From Bacillus sp. ISL-45 (GTDB lineage: Bacteria > Bacillota > Bacilli > Bacillales > Cytobacillaceae): DNA of 64,000 nucleotides. The notes under the pieces are model-generated. The model did not search any database. It worked only from the letters and a program-made list of their open reading frames with translations, and had not been told where the DNA came from. The position numbers and the translations under genes were made by a program. The stretch covers positions 1-64,000 of the forward strand of contig NZ_JAGGQQ010000001.1 in the NCBI RefSeq assembly GCF_018613195.1, in the 5' to 3' direction. This document shows positions 18,499-26,986 of this stretch, piece after piece (the stretch's first letter is position 1; each line of letters starts with the position of its first letter).

Positions 18499-18819
18499 TC
18501 AGAACATTTGATATCCTTTTTTTCGCAAAAGCCTTATGACTATACCAGCTAAAATGGCACCTGCCAAACCGCTGCTTAGGATCAGTACGTCGGCCATTGC
18601 CAATTGTGTAAGCCGCTTTCCGAGATCACTGAATGCTTCACCGCTATTCCTGAAATAGTCGATAAACGGATACTTATCAATTATGAAAATCGCAATTAAT
18701 GGATAAACTACCGCCATGATCCATGACATCCTCAGCAGCATATTCAATAAAAAGCCAATCCCGAAGAACAGGACAAAAAACAATAACATCGAAATGATCA
18801 GTGTGACAACCGTCATCAT
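18499..18819 (-). CDS. yuiB: YuiB membrane protein
   Basis: A 106-residue membrane protein with three hydrophobic segments (about 3-25, 32-48, 76-97) and a short basic tail. Size and synteny next to yuiA and yuiC match B. subtilis YuiB, whose function is unknown. A GGGGGGAT ribosome-binding site lies before tandem ATG codons at 18819 and 18816; either could be the start. Confidence 0.8.
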   Translation of the reverse strand: MMTVVTLIISMLLFFVLFFGIGFLLNMLLRMSWIMAVVYPLIAIFIIDKYPFIDYFRNSGEAFSDLGKRLTQLAMADVLILSSGLAGAILAGIVIRLLRKKGYQMF

Positions 18820-18904
18820 GCCTATATCCCCCCATTAAACATCATTTCTAGTTTACTGTTTGTCCGTTTTCGAGTCAATGGAATGGTGTAAGTCTCATGA
18901 TTTT

Positions 18905-19125
18905 AGGCAAGGCTCTTTTCTCAAACTTTGTTGCTATTGACTACAAAATAGGATTGTATTACCTAAGTTTCTTTACAAAATTAAAGCTTATTATGAGAAA
19001 AGAGCTTGCAAACTTAGTACCGACATACAAAATGACTTTACATCACGTTAAAATCGGCTTTAGGATTTTAACAACACTCTTTACGAAAACAGCCTTGGAC
19101 AAAAAGAAAAACCCCGCATTCTGCG
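18905..19125. repeat. Dispersed noncoding element, full copy
   Basis: The stretch between yuiB and yuiA. GCAAGGCTCTTTTCTCA (18907) is complementary to TGAGAAAAGAGCTTGC (18994) apart from one bulged base. The right part (19050-19110) recurs inverted at 12430-12505. An 86-codon plus-strand frame runs through it without a ribosome-binding site and is rejected as a gene. Confidence 0.65.
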
Positions 19126-19148
19126 AAGGTCCAAGATGCAGTGCCTTA

Positions 19149-19271
19149 TTATTTTGATTTGCCGGATCCGCTGCAGCATGTGCATGTTTCTGAACCGCCA
19201 AGCAACAGTTGGAAATAGCCTTTACCTGAGCAATATGGACATTCCTTTGAATCGTGTGTGTGCATTTTCAT
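19149..19271 (-). CDS. yuiA: YuiA small zinc-ribbon-like protein
   Basis: A 40-residue protein with two CxxC-type pairs in a DnaJ-like layout: CPYCSGKGY near residue 11 and CTCCSGSG near residue 30. They are separated by QLLLGGSE. This is the YuiA pattern, and the position beside yuiB and yumB agrees with B. subtilis. Probably binds one zinc ion. The ribosome-binding site GGAGAGG lies seven bases before ATG 19271. Function is unknown. Confidence 0.85.
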   Translation of the reverse strand: MKMHTHDSKECPYCSGKGYFQLLLGGSETCTCCSGSGKSK

Positions 19272-19426
19272 TTATGAACCTCTCCTTTTATTATTGAATT
19301 TTCTGATAATATATCAGACATTCTCTAATTTTGAAAAGGTTCAAATTTGACCAAAAAACCACATTGAAAACGGATACATCATCTATTTTCTTTAAATATC
19401 TGTCACTATCTTAAAATTTCAGAAAA

Positions 19427-19909
19427 TTATAAAAATAATTGATATGCACTATAATGAAATTGCTCTCCGGGATTCAATCCAACCTGTCCGGGGACAACTT
19501 GATTGATTGGTTTGCTTAAGAGATAGTGCAGGAGCAGCGATGTAGCGGGGTCCGCTTTCAGTTGTTCAGGCAGTATGAATCTCGCATCATACAACTCACT
19601 TTCTTCAACTTTTACCTTTTGATCTGTCAATGGTGCCAGCAGAAAAACGAGCATATTATCGCTGATAGATTCCCGGATCACTCCGGTCCGCAGGCCTAGG
19701 AGCCCAGCAACCGTACATTCTATACCTGTTTCTTCATATACTTCCCTGAGTACCGCCTGATCGGCTGTTTCCCCTTCATCTACAAAGCCTGCCGGCAGCG
19801 ACCAGCTGCCTTTTAAGCCGCCATACCGCTTTTTGACGACCAGCCAGCGCCCATCCTCTGAAATCACAACTCCGGCCACACCAAGCCATACATTTTCACG
19901 TTTCCCCAT
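19427..19909 (-). CDS. Nudix hydrolase
   Basis: A 160-residue Nudix hydrolase, cleaving a nucleoside diphosphate linked to another moiety with Mg2+. The Nudix box GFVDEGETADQAVLREVYEE is complete (about residues 42-61), preceded by GSWSLPAG. Substrate cannot be told from sequence. ATG 19909 is chosen since GGATGGGGA lies just upstream; an ATG at 19921 is also in frame. A longer frame to 20044 overlaps the yumB region and is less likely. Confidence 0.88.
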   Translation of the reverse strand: MGKRENVWLGVAGVVISEDGRWLVVKKRYGGLKGSWSLPAGFVDEGETADQAVLREVYEETGIECTVAGLLGLRTGVIRESISDNMLVFLLAPLTDQKVKVEESELYDARFILPEQLKADPATSLLLHYLLSKPINQVVPGQVGLNPGEQFHYSAYQLFL

Positions 19910-20050
19910 TCCATTCCCCATCCTATTGCTAGTTTGTACTATTATTGTAACCTGCCAGGCGGGATTCGTCAGGGTATCCGTCCGCGTGTGCAAGACTCGC
20001 ATGAACATGAAAAAAACAGACCCCCTTAGGAGCCTGTTTCCCATTATCTA

Positions 20051-21268
20051 TTATAGAATGTTGAATTTACCTTTTTTAAGAACCATTGAAGGACCGCCGA
20101 TCATGTAAAGCGCTCGGTTATCGATCATTTTTTTCATGAAGGAAGCTTTCGTGCCGACCATTTTTTTGCCAAATGCAACGCCGATTGCGTCATCTTCTCC
20201 AAGTGAACATACTGTTCCCTTGATATCCGGAGTGAAGGTTTCAAGCTCTGATTTGCCGCGGACTAGAGCTGTAAGATTCCTTGCACAAACTTCACCCTGC
20301 TGCATTGCGATTTGTGCCGTCGGTGGATATGGACGATTGATTTCTTCATTGATGATCAATGAGCAGTCACCGACAATAAATACATCTTCTGAACCTGGCA
20401 GGCGAAGGTCCGGCTGGACTTTCACACGGCCGCGCATTGCTTCAATTCCTGATTTTTCAATGACAGAGTTTCCACGGACACCCGCAGCCCAAACCACTGT
20501 TCCAGCTTTGATTTCTTCGACTTCTTCTTCTCCTTTGGCAACGACAATGCCTTCTGGAGTCGCTTCTTTGATGGCTGTACCGATGCGGAATTCCACACCT
20601 TTTTTCTCGAGCTGGGCAACCGCATAGTTCACTAGCTCAGGATCGAATCCAGGAAGAACCATTGGCGCAGCTTCGACACATACGATTTTCACCTTATGGT
20701 AGTCTACATCATATTCACGGCAAAGTTCCGGAACTCGGTTTGTCAGTTCACCAAGGAACTCGATTCCTGTGAAGCCTGCACCGCCAACGACGATTGTCAG
20801 GCGCTCATCTTTCTTTTCCGCTTCAGTATTATAAGTTGCGAATTGGTACTCGATATGCTCACGGATTTGTCTGGCTGAGTTGACATTGACGATAGAGAAA
20901 GCATGCTCTTTCAAGCCTTTAATACCAAAAGTTTCAGGTTCAGCACCAAGGGCGATGACTAGGTAATCATAGACGACGTCACCACTATCAAGGATTACTC
21001 GCTTTTCCTCCAGCTTGATTTCTTCAACAGAACCCTGGACGAACTCAACTTTATGGCGATCGATTACATCACGTACATCATAACGGACTTTGTCATGGTG
21101 CAAAGTTCCTGCTGATGCTTCATGCAGCCATGTAGTTTCATAGTGGTAATCATTTTTGTTGATAAGGACAATGTCAGCTTCGTTTACTCCTACAGCTTTT
21201 TGTAAACGGGTAGCTGTCATTAATCCCCCGTATCCTGCTCCTAAAATTACGATCTTTGGCTTTCTCAA
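20051..21268 (-). CDS. yumB: Type II NADH dehydrogenase-like YumB
   Basis: A 405-residue membrane-associated flavoprotein of the NDH-2 family, which passes electrons from NADH to menaquinone without proton pumping. FAD-binding GAGYGGL (about 10-16), NAD-binding [11 protein letters not shown] (about 160-170), the conserved WAAGVRG (about 265) and the FAD motif [10 protein letters not shown] (about 296-305) are all present. TTG 21268 is preferred with AAAGGTGG upstream; a GTG at 21283 is an alternative. A Rex-like operator lies upstream at 21346-21366. Confidence 0.92.
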   Translation of the reverse strand: MRKPKIVILGAGYGGLMTATRLQKAVGVNEADIVLINKNDYHYETTWLHEASAGTLHHDKVRYDVRDVIDRHKVEFVQGSVEEIKLEEKRVILDSGDVVYDYLVIALGAEPETFGIKGLKEHAFSIVNVNSARQIREHIEYQFATYNTEAEKKDERLTIVVGGAGFTGIEFLGELTNRVPELCREYDVDYHKVKIVCVEAAPMVLPGFDPELVNYAVAQLEKKGVEFRIGTAIKEATPEGIVVAKGEEEVEEIKAGTVVWAAGVRGNSVIEKSGIEAMRGRVKVQPDLRLPGSEDVFIVGDCSLIINEEINRPYPPTAQIAMQQGEVCARNLTALVRGKSELETFTPDIKGTVCSLGEDDAIGVAFGKKMVGTKASFMKKMIDNRALYMIGGPSMVLKKGKFNIL

Positions 21269-21345
21269 AGTGATCACTTCCACCTTTTTAAAATATTTTT
21301 GTCGATGGGCTCATCTCTATCTGCCGCCATCTTTTTCCGGATAAG

Positions 21346-21366
21346 TTTGTGATATTATTCACTAAA
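21346..21366. promoter_or_regulatory. Putative Rex operator of yumB
   Basis: TTGTGA-TATTAT-TCACTA is an imperfect palindrome close to the Rex consensus (TTGTGAANNNNTTCACAA) known from NADH-responsive control of ndh and cyd genes. It lies about 80 bases before yumB, an NDH-2-type gene. The rest of 21269-21641 holds no gene that I can see. Confidence 0.5.
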
Positions 21367-21641
21367 GTGTTCAAAAAAATGTCCTAAAAATGTCACAAAA
21401 TCTTAACATTATTGCCTACCATCCATCTTATTCTTTTTGCGCCGCATTTTCAAGCGATAGAGTTAACTTGGAAATATTCAGAAAATAGTCTGATTTCACT
21501 ATTTTTTAGTCATGAAAAGGGATTTTTCTATGAAATATATTGTTCCACAAGGAATCTTCTATTATGATTAGGAGTTTATTTTTTTGTTTTATGGTATTAT
21601 AAAAATTGGAGCAATTTTACTACATGTGAGGGGGATATGGA

Positions 21642-22637
21642 GTGAAAGAAGATCAAAAAGTTTATGACATCACGATTATCGGCGGGGGGCCTGCTGGTCT
21701 GTTCACTGCTTTCTACGGCGGAATGAGACAAGCATCTGTAAAGATTATTGAAAGTTTGCCACAATTAGGCGGGCAATTGTCAGCACTTTATCCTGAAAAG
21801 TACATATATGATGTTGCCGGTTTTCCAAAAGTCCGTGCCCAGGAGCTGATCAACAACCTGAAGGAGCAAATGGCGAAATTCGAGCCTGCTACTGCTCTTG
21901 AGCAGTCAGTTGAAAAGTTGGAAAAACTGGAAGATGGAACAATTAAGCTTACTACTGATAAAGAAGTTCATTATACAAAAACAGTCATCATTACAGCAGG
22001 AAACGGTGCATTCCAGCCTCGCAGACTTGAACTTGAAAGCGCTGCCCAATATGAAGGCAAAAACCTGCACTATTTTATCGACGACTTAAATCAATTCGCT
22101 GGCCAAAAGGTTGCCGTATTAGGCGGTGGGGATTCAGCCGTTGACTGGGCATTAATGCTTGAGCCAATCGCTGAACAAGTAACCATCGTCCACCGCCGCG
22201 ATAAGTTCCGCGCCCATGAGCACAGTGTTGAGAACCTGCAAAACTCAAAGGTTGATATCAAGACTCCTTATGTGCCAACAGAGCTTATTGGCGATGGCAA
22301 TGCAATCAGCCAAATTGTTCTTAAGGACGCAAATAGCGATGATACTGTAGCCGTTGACGTTGACGCAGTCATCTGTAACTTCGGATTCGTTTCATCTCTT
22401 GGACCAATCAAGGAATGGGGCCTTGAAATCGAAAAGAACTCTATCGTCGTCAACTCGAAAATGGAGACGAATATCCCGGGCGTTTATGCTGCAGGCGACA
22501 TCTGCACATATGAAGGGAAAGTCAAGCTGATCGCAACAGGATTCGGTGAAGCTCCGACAGCTGTCAACAACGCAAAATCCTATATGGATCCAAAAGCGAA
22601 GACACAGCCGCTTCACAGTTCATCGATGTTTAAATAA
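21642..22637 (+). CDS. yumC: Ferredoxin-NADP+ reductase type 2, YumC
   Basis: A 331-residue thioredoxin-reductase-like ferredoxin/flavodoxin-NADP+ reductase. FAD site [16 protein letters not shown] (about 14-29), NADP site [14 protein letters not shown] (about 163-176), then [14 protein letters not shown] (about 281-294). No CxxC redox cysteines are present, which separates it from thioredoxin reductases. Supplies or collects electrons via ferredoxin or flavodoxin. GTG 21642 follows GAGGGGGAT. Monocistronic, ending before a dispersed repeat and terminator. Confidence 0.95.
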   Translation: MKEDQKVYDITIIGGGPAGLFTAFYGGMRQASVKIIESLPQLGGQLSALYPEKYIYDVAGFPKVRAQELINNLKEQMAKFEPATALEQSVEKLEKLEDGTIKLTTDKEVHYTKTVIITAGNGAFQPRRLELESAAQYEGKNLHYFIDDLNQFAGQKVAVLGGGDSAVDWALMLEPIAEQVTIVHRRDKFRAHEHSVENLQNSKVDIKTPYVPTELIGDGNAISQIVLKDANSDDTVAVDVDAVICNFGFVSSLGPIKEWGLEIEKNSIVVNSKMETNIPGVYAAGDICTYEGKVKLIATGFGEAPTAVNNAKSYMDPKAKTQPLHSSSMFK

Positions 22638-22644
22638 ATTGAAA

Positions 22645-22760
22645 TGCGCAAGCGCCTTGGTCAGCCCCGACAAGCGCTGGAGGCCCTGACAGTGAAGTCG
22701 TTCTTTGACTTCATTGGCAGGACCGAAGCGACTCGAGGGGCTAGGCGCTGGAGCTAGACA
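22645..22760 (+). repeat. GC-rich dispersed element, copy 1 (116 bp)
   Basis: Starts GCGCAAGCGCCTTGGTCAGC and ends GGGGCTAGGCGCTGGAGCTAGAC. The ends pair: AGCGCC with GGCGCT and AGCCCC with GGGGCT. Inside, TGAAGTC...GACTTCA forms a second hairpin. Lies between convergent yumC and erpA-like genes. Other copies are at 23223, 33282, 38392, 39851 and 40993. Confidence 0.88.
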
Positions 22761-22802
22761 CTAATCTAAGTGTGAAAGTTTATATTTCTCTTTGTGCTAA
22801 AA

Positions 22803-22830
22803 AAGCAAGGTCCGAATGTGGACCTTGCTT
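22803..22830. terminator. Bidirectional terminator
   Basis: AAGCAAGGTCC and GGACCTTGCTT form a perfect 11-bp stem with flanking A and T tracts, between yumC and the convergent yutM. Confidence 0.9.
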
Positions 22831-22835
22831 TTTGT

Positions 22836-23198
22836 TTAACACTCTTCAGGTGTTCCTTCACGAGTTGCCGTTTTGAAACTAGAACCACAGCCGCATGATG
22901 CGATCGCGTTCGGGTTGTCAATCGTAAAGCCGCCGCCCATCAAAGACTGCTTATAGCTGATCTTCGTCCCGTTCAGGACTGGTGCGCTTTCCTTATCAAC
23001 AAGGATTTTGATGCCATGCTGCTCCAGCTGAGTGTCGCCTTCTTCCACTTCATGGGCGAAACCCATGCCGTAAGAAAGGCCGCTGCAGCCGCCGCCTTTT
23101 ACAGAAACGCGAAGGTAAGCGTCTTCCGTCTCGTTTTGTTTCATCATATCTTTAACCTGCAATGCAGCTTCTTCAGTAAGAATCACAATATTGTCCAC
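22836..23198 (-). CDS. yutM: HesB/IscA-type Fe-S insertion protein (ErpA-like YutM)
   Basis: A 120-residue A-type Fe-S carrier that delivers clusters to apoproteins. The three conserved cysteines are in GGGCSGLSYGM (Cys about 38) and the C-terminal CGCGSSF (about 102-108). Full length for the family. Together with YutI, YuzD and Suf in this window it belongs to the Fe-S supply set. Good GGAGGTTTTATC ribosome-binding site upstream of the 23198 start. Confidence 0.92.
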   Translation of the reverse strand: MDNIVILTEEAALQVKDMMKQNETEDAYLRVSVKGGGCSGLSYGMGFAHEVEEGDTQLEQHGIKILVDKESAPVLNGTKISYKQSLMGGGFTIDNPNAIASCGCGSSFKTATREGTPEEC

Positions 23199-23222
23199 GA
23201 TAAAACCTCCTTGATCCCTATT

Positions 23223-23462
23223 TGTCCAGCTTCAGCGCCTAGCCCCTCGAGTCGCTTGTCTAGTGTCACCTCCTAGAAACTCCGAAACTTCAACTCCGCC
23301 GGCAGAAGCAAAAAGCGCTTCTTTGTCGGAGTCTTCAGTTTCTGCGTTTCTGGACAGTCGGCTATACTTTTCGATTTCGGTCCGCCCAATGAAGTCAAAG
23401 AACGACTTCACCGGCCGGACCTCCAGCGCTTGTCGGGGCTGACCAAGGCACTTACGCTTTTC
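23223..23462 (-). repeat. GC-rich dispersed element, copy 2 with internal insertion
   Basis: Minus-strand copy whose two ends match copy 1 but which is interrupted after GTCGCTT by about 110-130 bp (23257-23375). The insert is itself an imperfect inverted repeat: GAAACTCCGAAACTTCAACTCC against the complement of GGAGTCTTCAGTTTCTGCG. It fills the divergent intergenic space between yutM and the DUF2225 gene. No gene is seen here. Confidence 0.8.
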
Positions 23463-23599
23463 TTATAGTATATACAGCATTTTTCCAATCCTCAACCAAT
23501 CAAGCCGAAAAAGAATGATCTTCATATTTTTCCACCGGAAAACCAATTTTACTGGTATAATATACCCATAATCTATAGGGAATTGGGCAGGTGACGAAA

Positions 23600-24295
23600 A
23601 TGACTCAAATAGAACCGCTCTATGATAAAAAGTACACATGCGCAATGTGCGAGAATTCCTTCACTACCAAGAAGGTTCGCTCGCGTTTTGTTAAAGTCCT
23701 CAGCTTTGATACTGATTTTGCCCCTCTGTATGCCGATGGTTTTGAAAACCCCAACTTTTACTATATCAATGTCTGTCCTGACTGTGGCTATTCCTTTACC
23801 GACGACTTCAGCAGTTATTTTCCGCCAGGCGCTAAACAAGTCATTCAGGATAAAATCTGCAATCAGTGGGTGCCGCACGACTATGGTGCAGAGCGGACAA
23901 GCCAGGATGCATTGAATACTTTTAAACTTGCAGCTTACAGCTCGATGCTAAAAAAGGAGAAGCATATCGTTTCCGCCGGGTTGTATATAAGACTTGCCTG
24001 GCTGTATCGCTCAACCGAAAACCTCGATCAGGAATTGCGCTTTTTAAAACTCGCACTTAAGGAATATACTAATTCGTACAGTACCGGAGACTATAAAGGA
24101 ACCCAAGTTTCAGAGCTGCGGCTAATGTACCTGATTGGCGAACTCTCAAGAAGGATTGGCCTTACTCAGGACGCAGTCCGCTTTTTCTCAAAAGTAATCG
24201 AAAAGCAGAGGCAGTCAGTTGAACCGCAGATCATCCAGCTGGCAAAGGATCGCTGGCAGGAGATGCGTGAAGATAAAGTCGTTTCGGGCAGCTAG
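23600..24295 (+). CDS. DUF2225 zinc-ribbon/TPR-like protein
   Basis: A 231-residue DUF2225 protein. The N-terminus has two CxxC pairs (CAMCENSF at about 13-16, CPDCGYSF at about 55-58) that should bind zinc. The rest is helical, with TPR-like pairs (about 100-220). ATG 23600 is chosen because AGGTGA lies six bases upstream; a GTG at 23591 overlaps it. Function unknown. Its terminator at 24321-24350 is shared with convergent yuzB. Confidence 0.85.
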   Translation: MTQIEPLYDKKYTCAMCENSFTTKKVRSRFVKVLSFDTDFAPLYADGFENPNFYYINVCPDCGYSFTDDFSSYFPPGAKQVIQDKICNQWVPHDYGAERTSQDALNTFKLAAYSSMLKKEKHIVSAGLYIRLAWLYRSTENLDQELRFLKLALKEYTNSYSTGDYKGTQVSELRLMYLIGELSRRIGLTQDAVRFFSKVIEKQRQSVEPQIIQLAKDRWQEMREDKVVSGS

Positions 24296-24320
24296 GCCCT
24301 GCCCTGCTCACATGAAAAAA

Positions 24321-24350
24321 GGCTGGCGATGGTCCGAAACCATGCCAGCC
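24321..24350. terminator. Bidirectional terminator
   Basis: GGCTGGCGATGGT and ACCATGCCAGCC form a long stem with one bulge and a CCGAA loop, flanked by A6 and T-rich sequence. Confidence 0.85.
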
Positions 24351-24360
24351 TATTTCTATA

Positions 24361-24600
24361 TTAAAACATCGGATTCTCGTCCAAATATTTATAAATATTT
24401 TCTACCAGCTCTTCAGGAGTATCTCCCACTACCGGATCCCCGTTTACAAGCGCGAACATGGACTGGGCGCATTTTCCGCAGTAACCAAGGCAGCCGTATT
24501 CAATGACATCCAGATCGTAATCCTTCTCCAGCTCCGCCCTGGCTTTTTGCGAACCGCTCGCTAGATTGCTGATACAAAATTCAATGATTGGCTTAATCAT
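24361..24600 (-). CDS. yuzB: YuzB, DUF1450 family
   Basis: A 79-residue protein of the DUF1450 family with conserved cysteines in EFCISNL (near residue 7) and [20 protein letters not shown] (about 35-54). This CxxxCxxC layout suggests a thioredoxin-like Fe-S or metal site. ATG 24600 is chosen because AGAGAGGTGA lies five bases upstream; a GTG at 24609 overlaps it. Synteny next to yutJ agrees with B. subtilis. Function unknown. Confidence 0.88.
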   Translation of the reverse strand: MIKPIIEFCISNLASGSQKARAELEKDYDLDVIEYGCLGYCGKCAQSMFALVNGDPVVGDTPEELVENIYKYLDENPMF

Positions 24601-24685
24601 TTGTTTCACCTCTCTACTAATTTTTAATCGTAACCTTTTTCAGGAAAATCGTCAATTTCCCCGGCTTACGGCATCCATAAAATTG

Positions 24686-24714
24686 TTGTTATTTTGTCAC
24701 AATTTCGTTATACT
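24686..24714 (+). promoter_or_regulatory. Putative sigma-A promoter of yutJ
   Basis: TTGTTA, a 17-base spacer and TATACT lie about 135 bases before yutJ. Confidence 0.5.
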
Positions 24715-24847
24715 TTTTATGGTGATTTATTGAACATAAAAATATTGCAGAATAATTTCGAAAAATGTATCCGTTTACGGATTTTGTAGAACGAGTTGTA
24801 GAAACTTCATTAACTGTCTTTCGAAGAGTTAAAAAGGGGAAATTCAC

Positions 24848-25915
24848 ATGAAAAATCTCGTTATTCTAGGCGGCGGCTATGGCGGCATGCGTGTCCTTAA
24901 TAAATTGCTGCCGAATGATCTGCCGGAAGATGTATCGATCACTCTGATTGACCGTGTTCCTTACCACTGTTTAAAAACAGAATACTATGCCCTGGCCGCA
25001 GGTACGATTTCAGACCAGCACATCCGGGTAGCCTTTCCTGAGCACCCCCGCCTTCAATTAAAATTTGCCGAAGTCACTGCCGTCAATCTCGAGGATCAAA
25101 AGGTTGAGCTGCAAGGAGATGAGTCCGTTCAATTTGATGACCTTATTATCGGACTTGGCTGTGAAGATAAATATCATAATGTTCCAGGAGCTGACCAGTT
25201 CACATACAGTATCCAATCAATCGAAAAATCCCGCGCAACCTATCAGGCACTGAACAATTTGCCAGCAGGTTCCACCGTTTCAATCGTCGGCGCTGGATTA
25301 AGCGGGGTTGAGCTTGCAAGTGAATTGGCTGAAAGCCGCAAAGACCTGAAAATTAAACTTTTTGACCGCGGCAACCATATCTTGTCTGCCTTTTCTGAAC
25401 GCCTGAGCACGTATGTCGAAAATTGGTTCGATAATCATAATGTTGAGATCATCAACAACGCGAATATCACGGAAGTACAGAAAAATGTACTCTATAACCA
25501 CGATGAACCGATTGTTTGCGACGCGATCGTATGGACGGCCGGAATTCAGGCGAATCGACTTGTACGTGAGATGGACGTCGAGAAAGATAGCATGGGCCGG
25601 GCAATGGTAACACTGCAACATAATCTGCCAGGCTATGAAAATGTATATATCGTCGGAGACTGCGCGAGCCTTCCACACGCACCAAGCGCCCAGCTTGCTG
25701 AAGGCCAGGCAGAACAAATCGTCCAGGTACTGCAAAAACGCTGGAAGGGTGAAGAGCCGCCTGAATCATTCCCGCCGATCAAGCTGAAAGGCGTCATCGG
25801 TTCACTCGGCAAAAAGCACGGCTTCGGCCTTGTCGCCGAACGCCCGATAACAGGCCGCGTCGCACGCTTGCTGAAGTCAGGTATTTTATGGATGTATAAA
25901 TATCATAATGGTTGA
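24848..25915 (+). CDS. yutJ: NDH-2-like flavoprotein YutJ
   Basis: A 355-residue pyridine-nucleotide flavoprotein related to type II NADH dehydrogenases. VILGGGYGGMRVLNKL (about 4-19) binds FAD, SIVGAGLSGVELASEL (about 147-162) binds NAD(P)H, and ENVYIVGDCASLPH (about 267-280) is the FAD-ribityl motif. It is about 50 residues shorter than YumB, mainly at the C-terminus where membrane contact occurs in NDH-2. Quinone reduction is therefore less certain. RBS AAAAGGGGAAATTCAC precedes ATG 24848. Confidence 0.88.
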   Translation: MKNLVILGGGYGGMRVLNKLLPNDLPEDVSITLIDRVPYHCLKTEYYALAAGTISDQHIRVAFPEHPRLQLKFAEVTAVNLEDQKVELQGDESVQFDDLIIGLGCEDKYHNVPGADQFTYSIQSIEKSRATYQALNNLPAGSTVSIVGAGLSGVELASELAESRKDLKIKLFDRGNHILSAFSERLSTYVENWFDNHNVEIINNANITEVQKNVLYNHDEPIVCDAIVWTAGIQANRLVREMDVEKDSMGRAMVTLQHNLPGYENVYIVGDCASLPHAPSAQLAEGQAEQIVQVLQKRWKGEEPPESFPPIKLKGVIGSLGKKHGFGLVAERPITGRVARLLKSGILWMYKYHNG

Positions 25916-25924
25916 TCATTTTTG

Positions 25925-25949
25925 AACCGGGCGAAGTGCCCGGTTTTTT
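25925..25949 (+). terminator. Terminator of yutJ
   Basis: AACCGGGC GAAGT GCCCGGTT followed by TTTT; it lies nine bases past the stop. Confidence 0.9.
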
Positions 25950-25974
25950 AATTCAAACGAAAACTTAAAATTGG

Positions 25975-26110
25975 TAAAAATCGAGTAAAATTTCCAATTC
26001 GCTATAAAAATCAAATTTCCGCTATATAATCTTAAAAGTCGCTATAAAAATCATTTTTCCGCTATATAATCTTAAAAGTCGCTATAAAAAGAAGATTTTC
26101 GCTACTTAAA
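25975..26110. repeat. About 40-bp AT-rich tandem array
   Basis: Three to four copies of a unit GTCGCTATAAAAATCATTTT-TCCGCTATATAATCTTAAAA. Internal GCTATA half-units repeat twice per copy. Lies between yutJ and yuzD; several TATAAT-like words occur by composition. Confidence 0.85.
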
Positions 26111-26185
26111 GAAGTCGTGATTTTCATCATAAATCTTCTCAAAAAGAGAGAAAAGCACACCCCATTTCGGAATGCTTTTAACAGA

Positions 26186-26512
26186 TTAAGCCGGAACGTA
26201 CCCATATTTCTCTAATTCTGCGTAAATTGTTTTCAATTTCGGGTTTCCTTCGCCCACAATCTTGCCTTCGAGCAGGACGACAGGGTAAAACATGTCTTCT
26301 TCGATTACTTTTTCGGCAAATTCCTTTTTATCTTCCTCTGCTGGAGGGTTGTGGATATCAACATAAACAATTTTAAATGGCTGGTCTGCGTATTTGCGGC
26401 CGATCGCGGCTTCAAGCCATTCATATGTTTCTTTTGAGGATGGCAGGTTCACACAGCTTGGGCATAACACTTCTGCACCGTAAACGACGATTTCTACCTC
26501 TTTACGTTCCAT
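26186..26512 (-). CDS. yuzD: YuzD, DUF1462 thioredoxin-fold protein
   Basis: A 108-residue thioredoxin-like protein of the DUF1462/YuzD family. CPSC occurs near residue 17 in GAEVLCPSCVNLPSSKETYEW, followed by the FYPVVLLEGKIVGEG strand with its cis-proline (about 77-91). Full family length. ATG 26512 has GGGGGT upstream. Divergent from the NifU-type yutI, as in B. subtilis, suggesting a link to Fe-S or redox work; function is unproven. Confidence 0.85.
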   Translation of the reverse strand: MERKEVEIVVYGAEVLCPSCVNLPSSKETYEWLEAAIGRKYADQPFKIVYVDIHNPPAEEDKKEFAEKVIEEDMFYPVVLLEGKIVGEGNPKLKTIYAELEKYGYVPA

Positions 26513-26663
26513 TATCAATTACCCCCTGTTATTTTCTTTTATTTTACTATACGATGAAATAGATGCATAAGGAAAAAACTGTGTTCACTGGTTTTTCAGT
26601 TTATTGGATAGATTTTTCCGGCCGATAAGATTATAATAAGTATTATGAAAGGAGTCGATTTGC

Positions 26664-26900
26664 ATGACTGAACAGCAAATGTTTGAGCAAGTACAGGAAG
26701 TATTAGATAAATTGCGCCCATTCCTTCTTCGCGATGGCGGAGACTGTGAACTAGTTGATATTGAGGATGGCATTGTTAAACTTCGCCTGCTTGGTGCATG
26801 CGGAAGCTGCCCGAGCTCCACAATCACGCTTAAGGCTGGAATTGAACGCGCACTTTTAGAAGAAGTACCTGGTGTTGTTGAGGTTGAACAGGTATTCTAA
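26664..26900 (+). CDS. yutI: NifU-type Fe-S scaffold YutI
   Basis: A 78-residue stand-alone NifU C-terminal (Nfu) domain. [20 protein letters not shown] (about 15-34) and the cluster-binding [16 protein letters not shown] (about 43-58, CxxC) are complete. Such Nfu proteins carry [4Fe-4S] clusters to targets such as lipoyl synthase and aconitase. GGAGTCG precedes ATG 26664. Monocistronic with a strong terminator. Confidence 0.94.
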   Translation: MTEQQMFEQVQEVLDKLRPFLLRDGGDCELVDIEDGIVKLRLLGACGSCPSSTITLKAGIERALLEEVPGVVEVEQVF

Positions 26901-26912
26901 TTAACCAATAAT

Positions 26913-26952
26913 AAAGCGGTTTTGCCTGTGGATGGCAAAACCGCTTTTTTTT
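26913..26952. terminator. Terminator of yutI (also facing thrB)
   Basis: AAAGCGGTTTTGCC and GGCAAAACCGCTTT form a perfect 14-bp stem followed by T6. Confidence 0.9.
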
Positions 26953-26986
26953 AAGGCTCTTTTTTAAAAACAGATTCAAATAATCA

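Noticed and set aside
18897-19157. 86-codon plus-strand frame between yuiB and yuiA
   Set aside because: It reads through a dispersed repeat that also occurs at 12.4 kb, and it overlaps the yuiA terminator region and gene. No ribosome-binding site.
23250-23370. Insertion sequence remnant
   Set aside because: No transposase-like frame and no target duplication that I can see. It is better described as a hairpin insert in a dispersed element.
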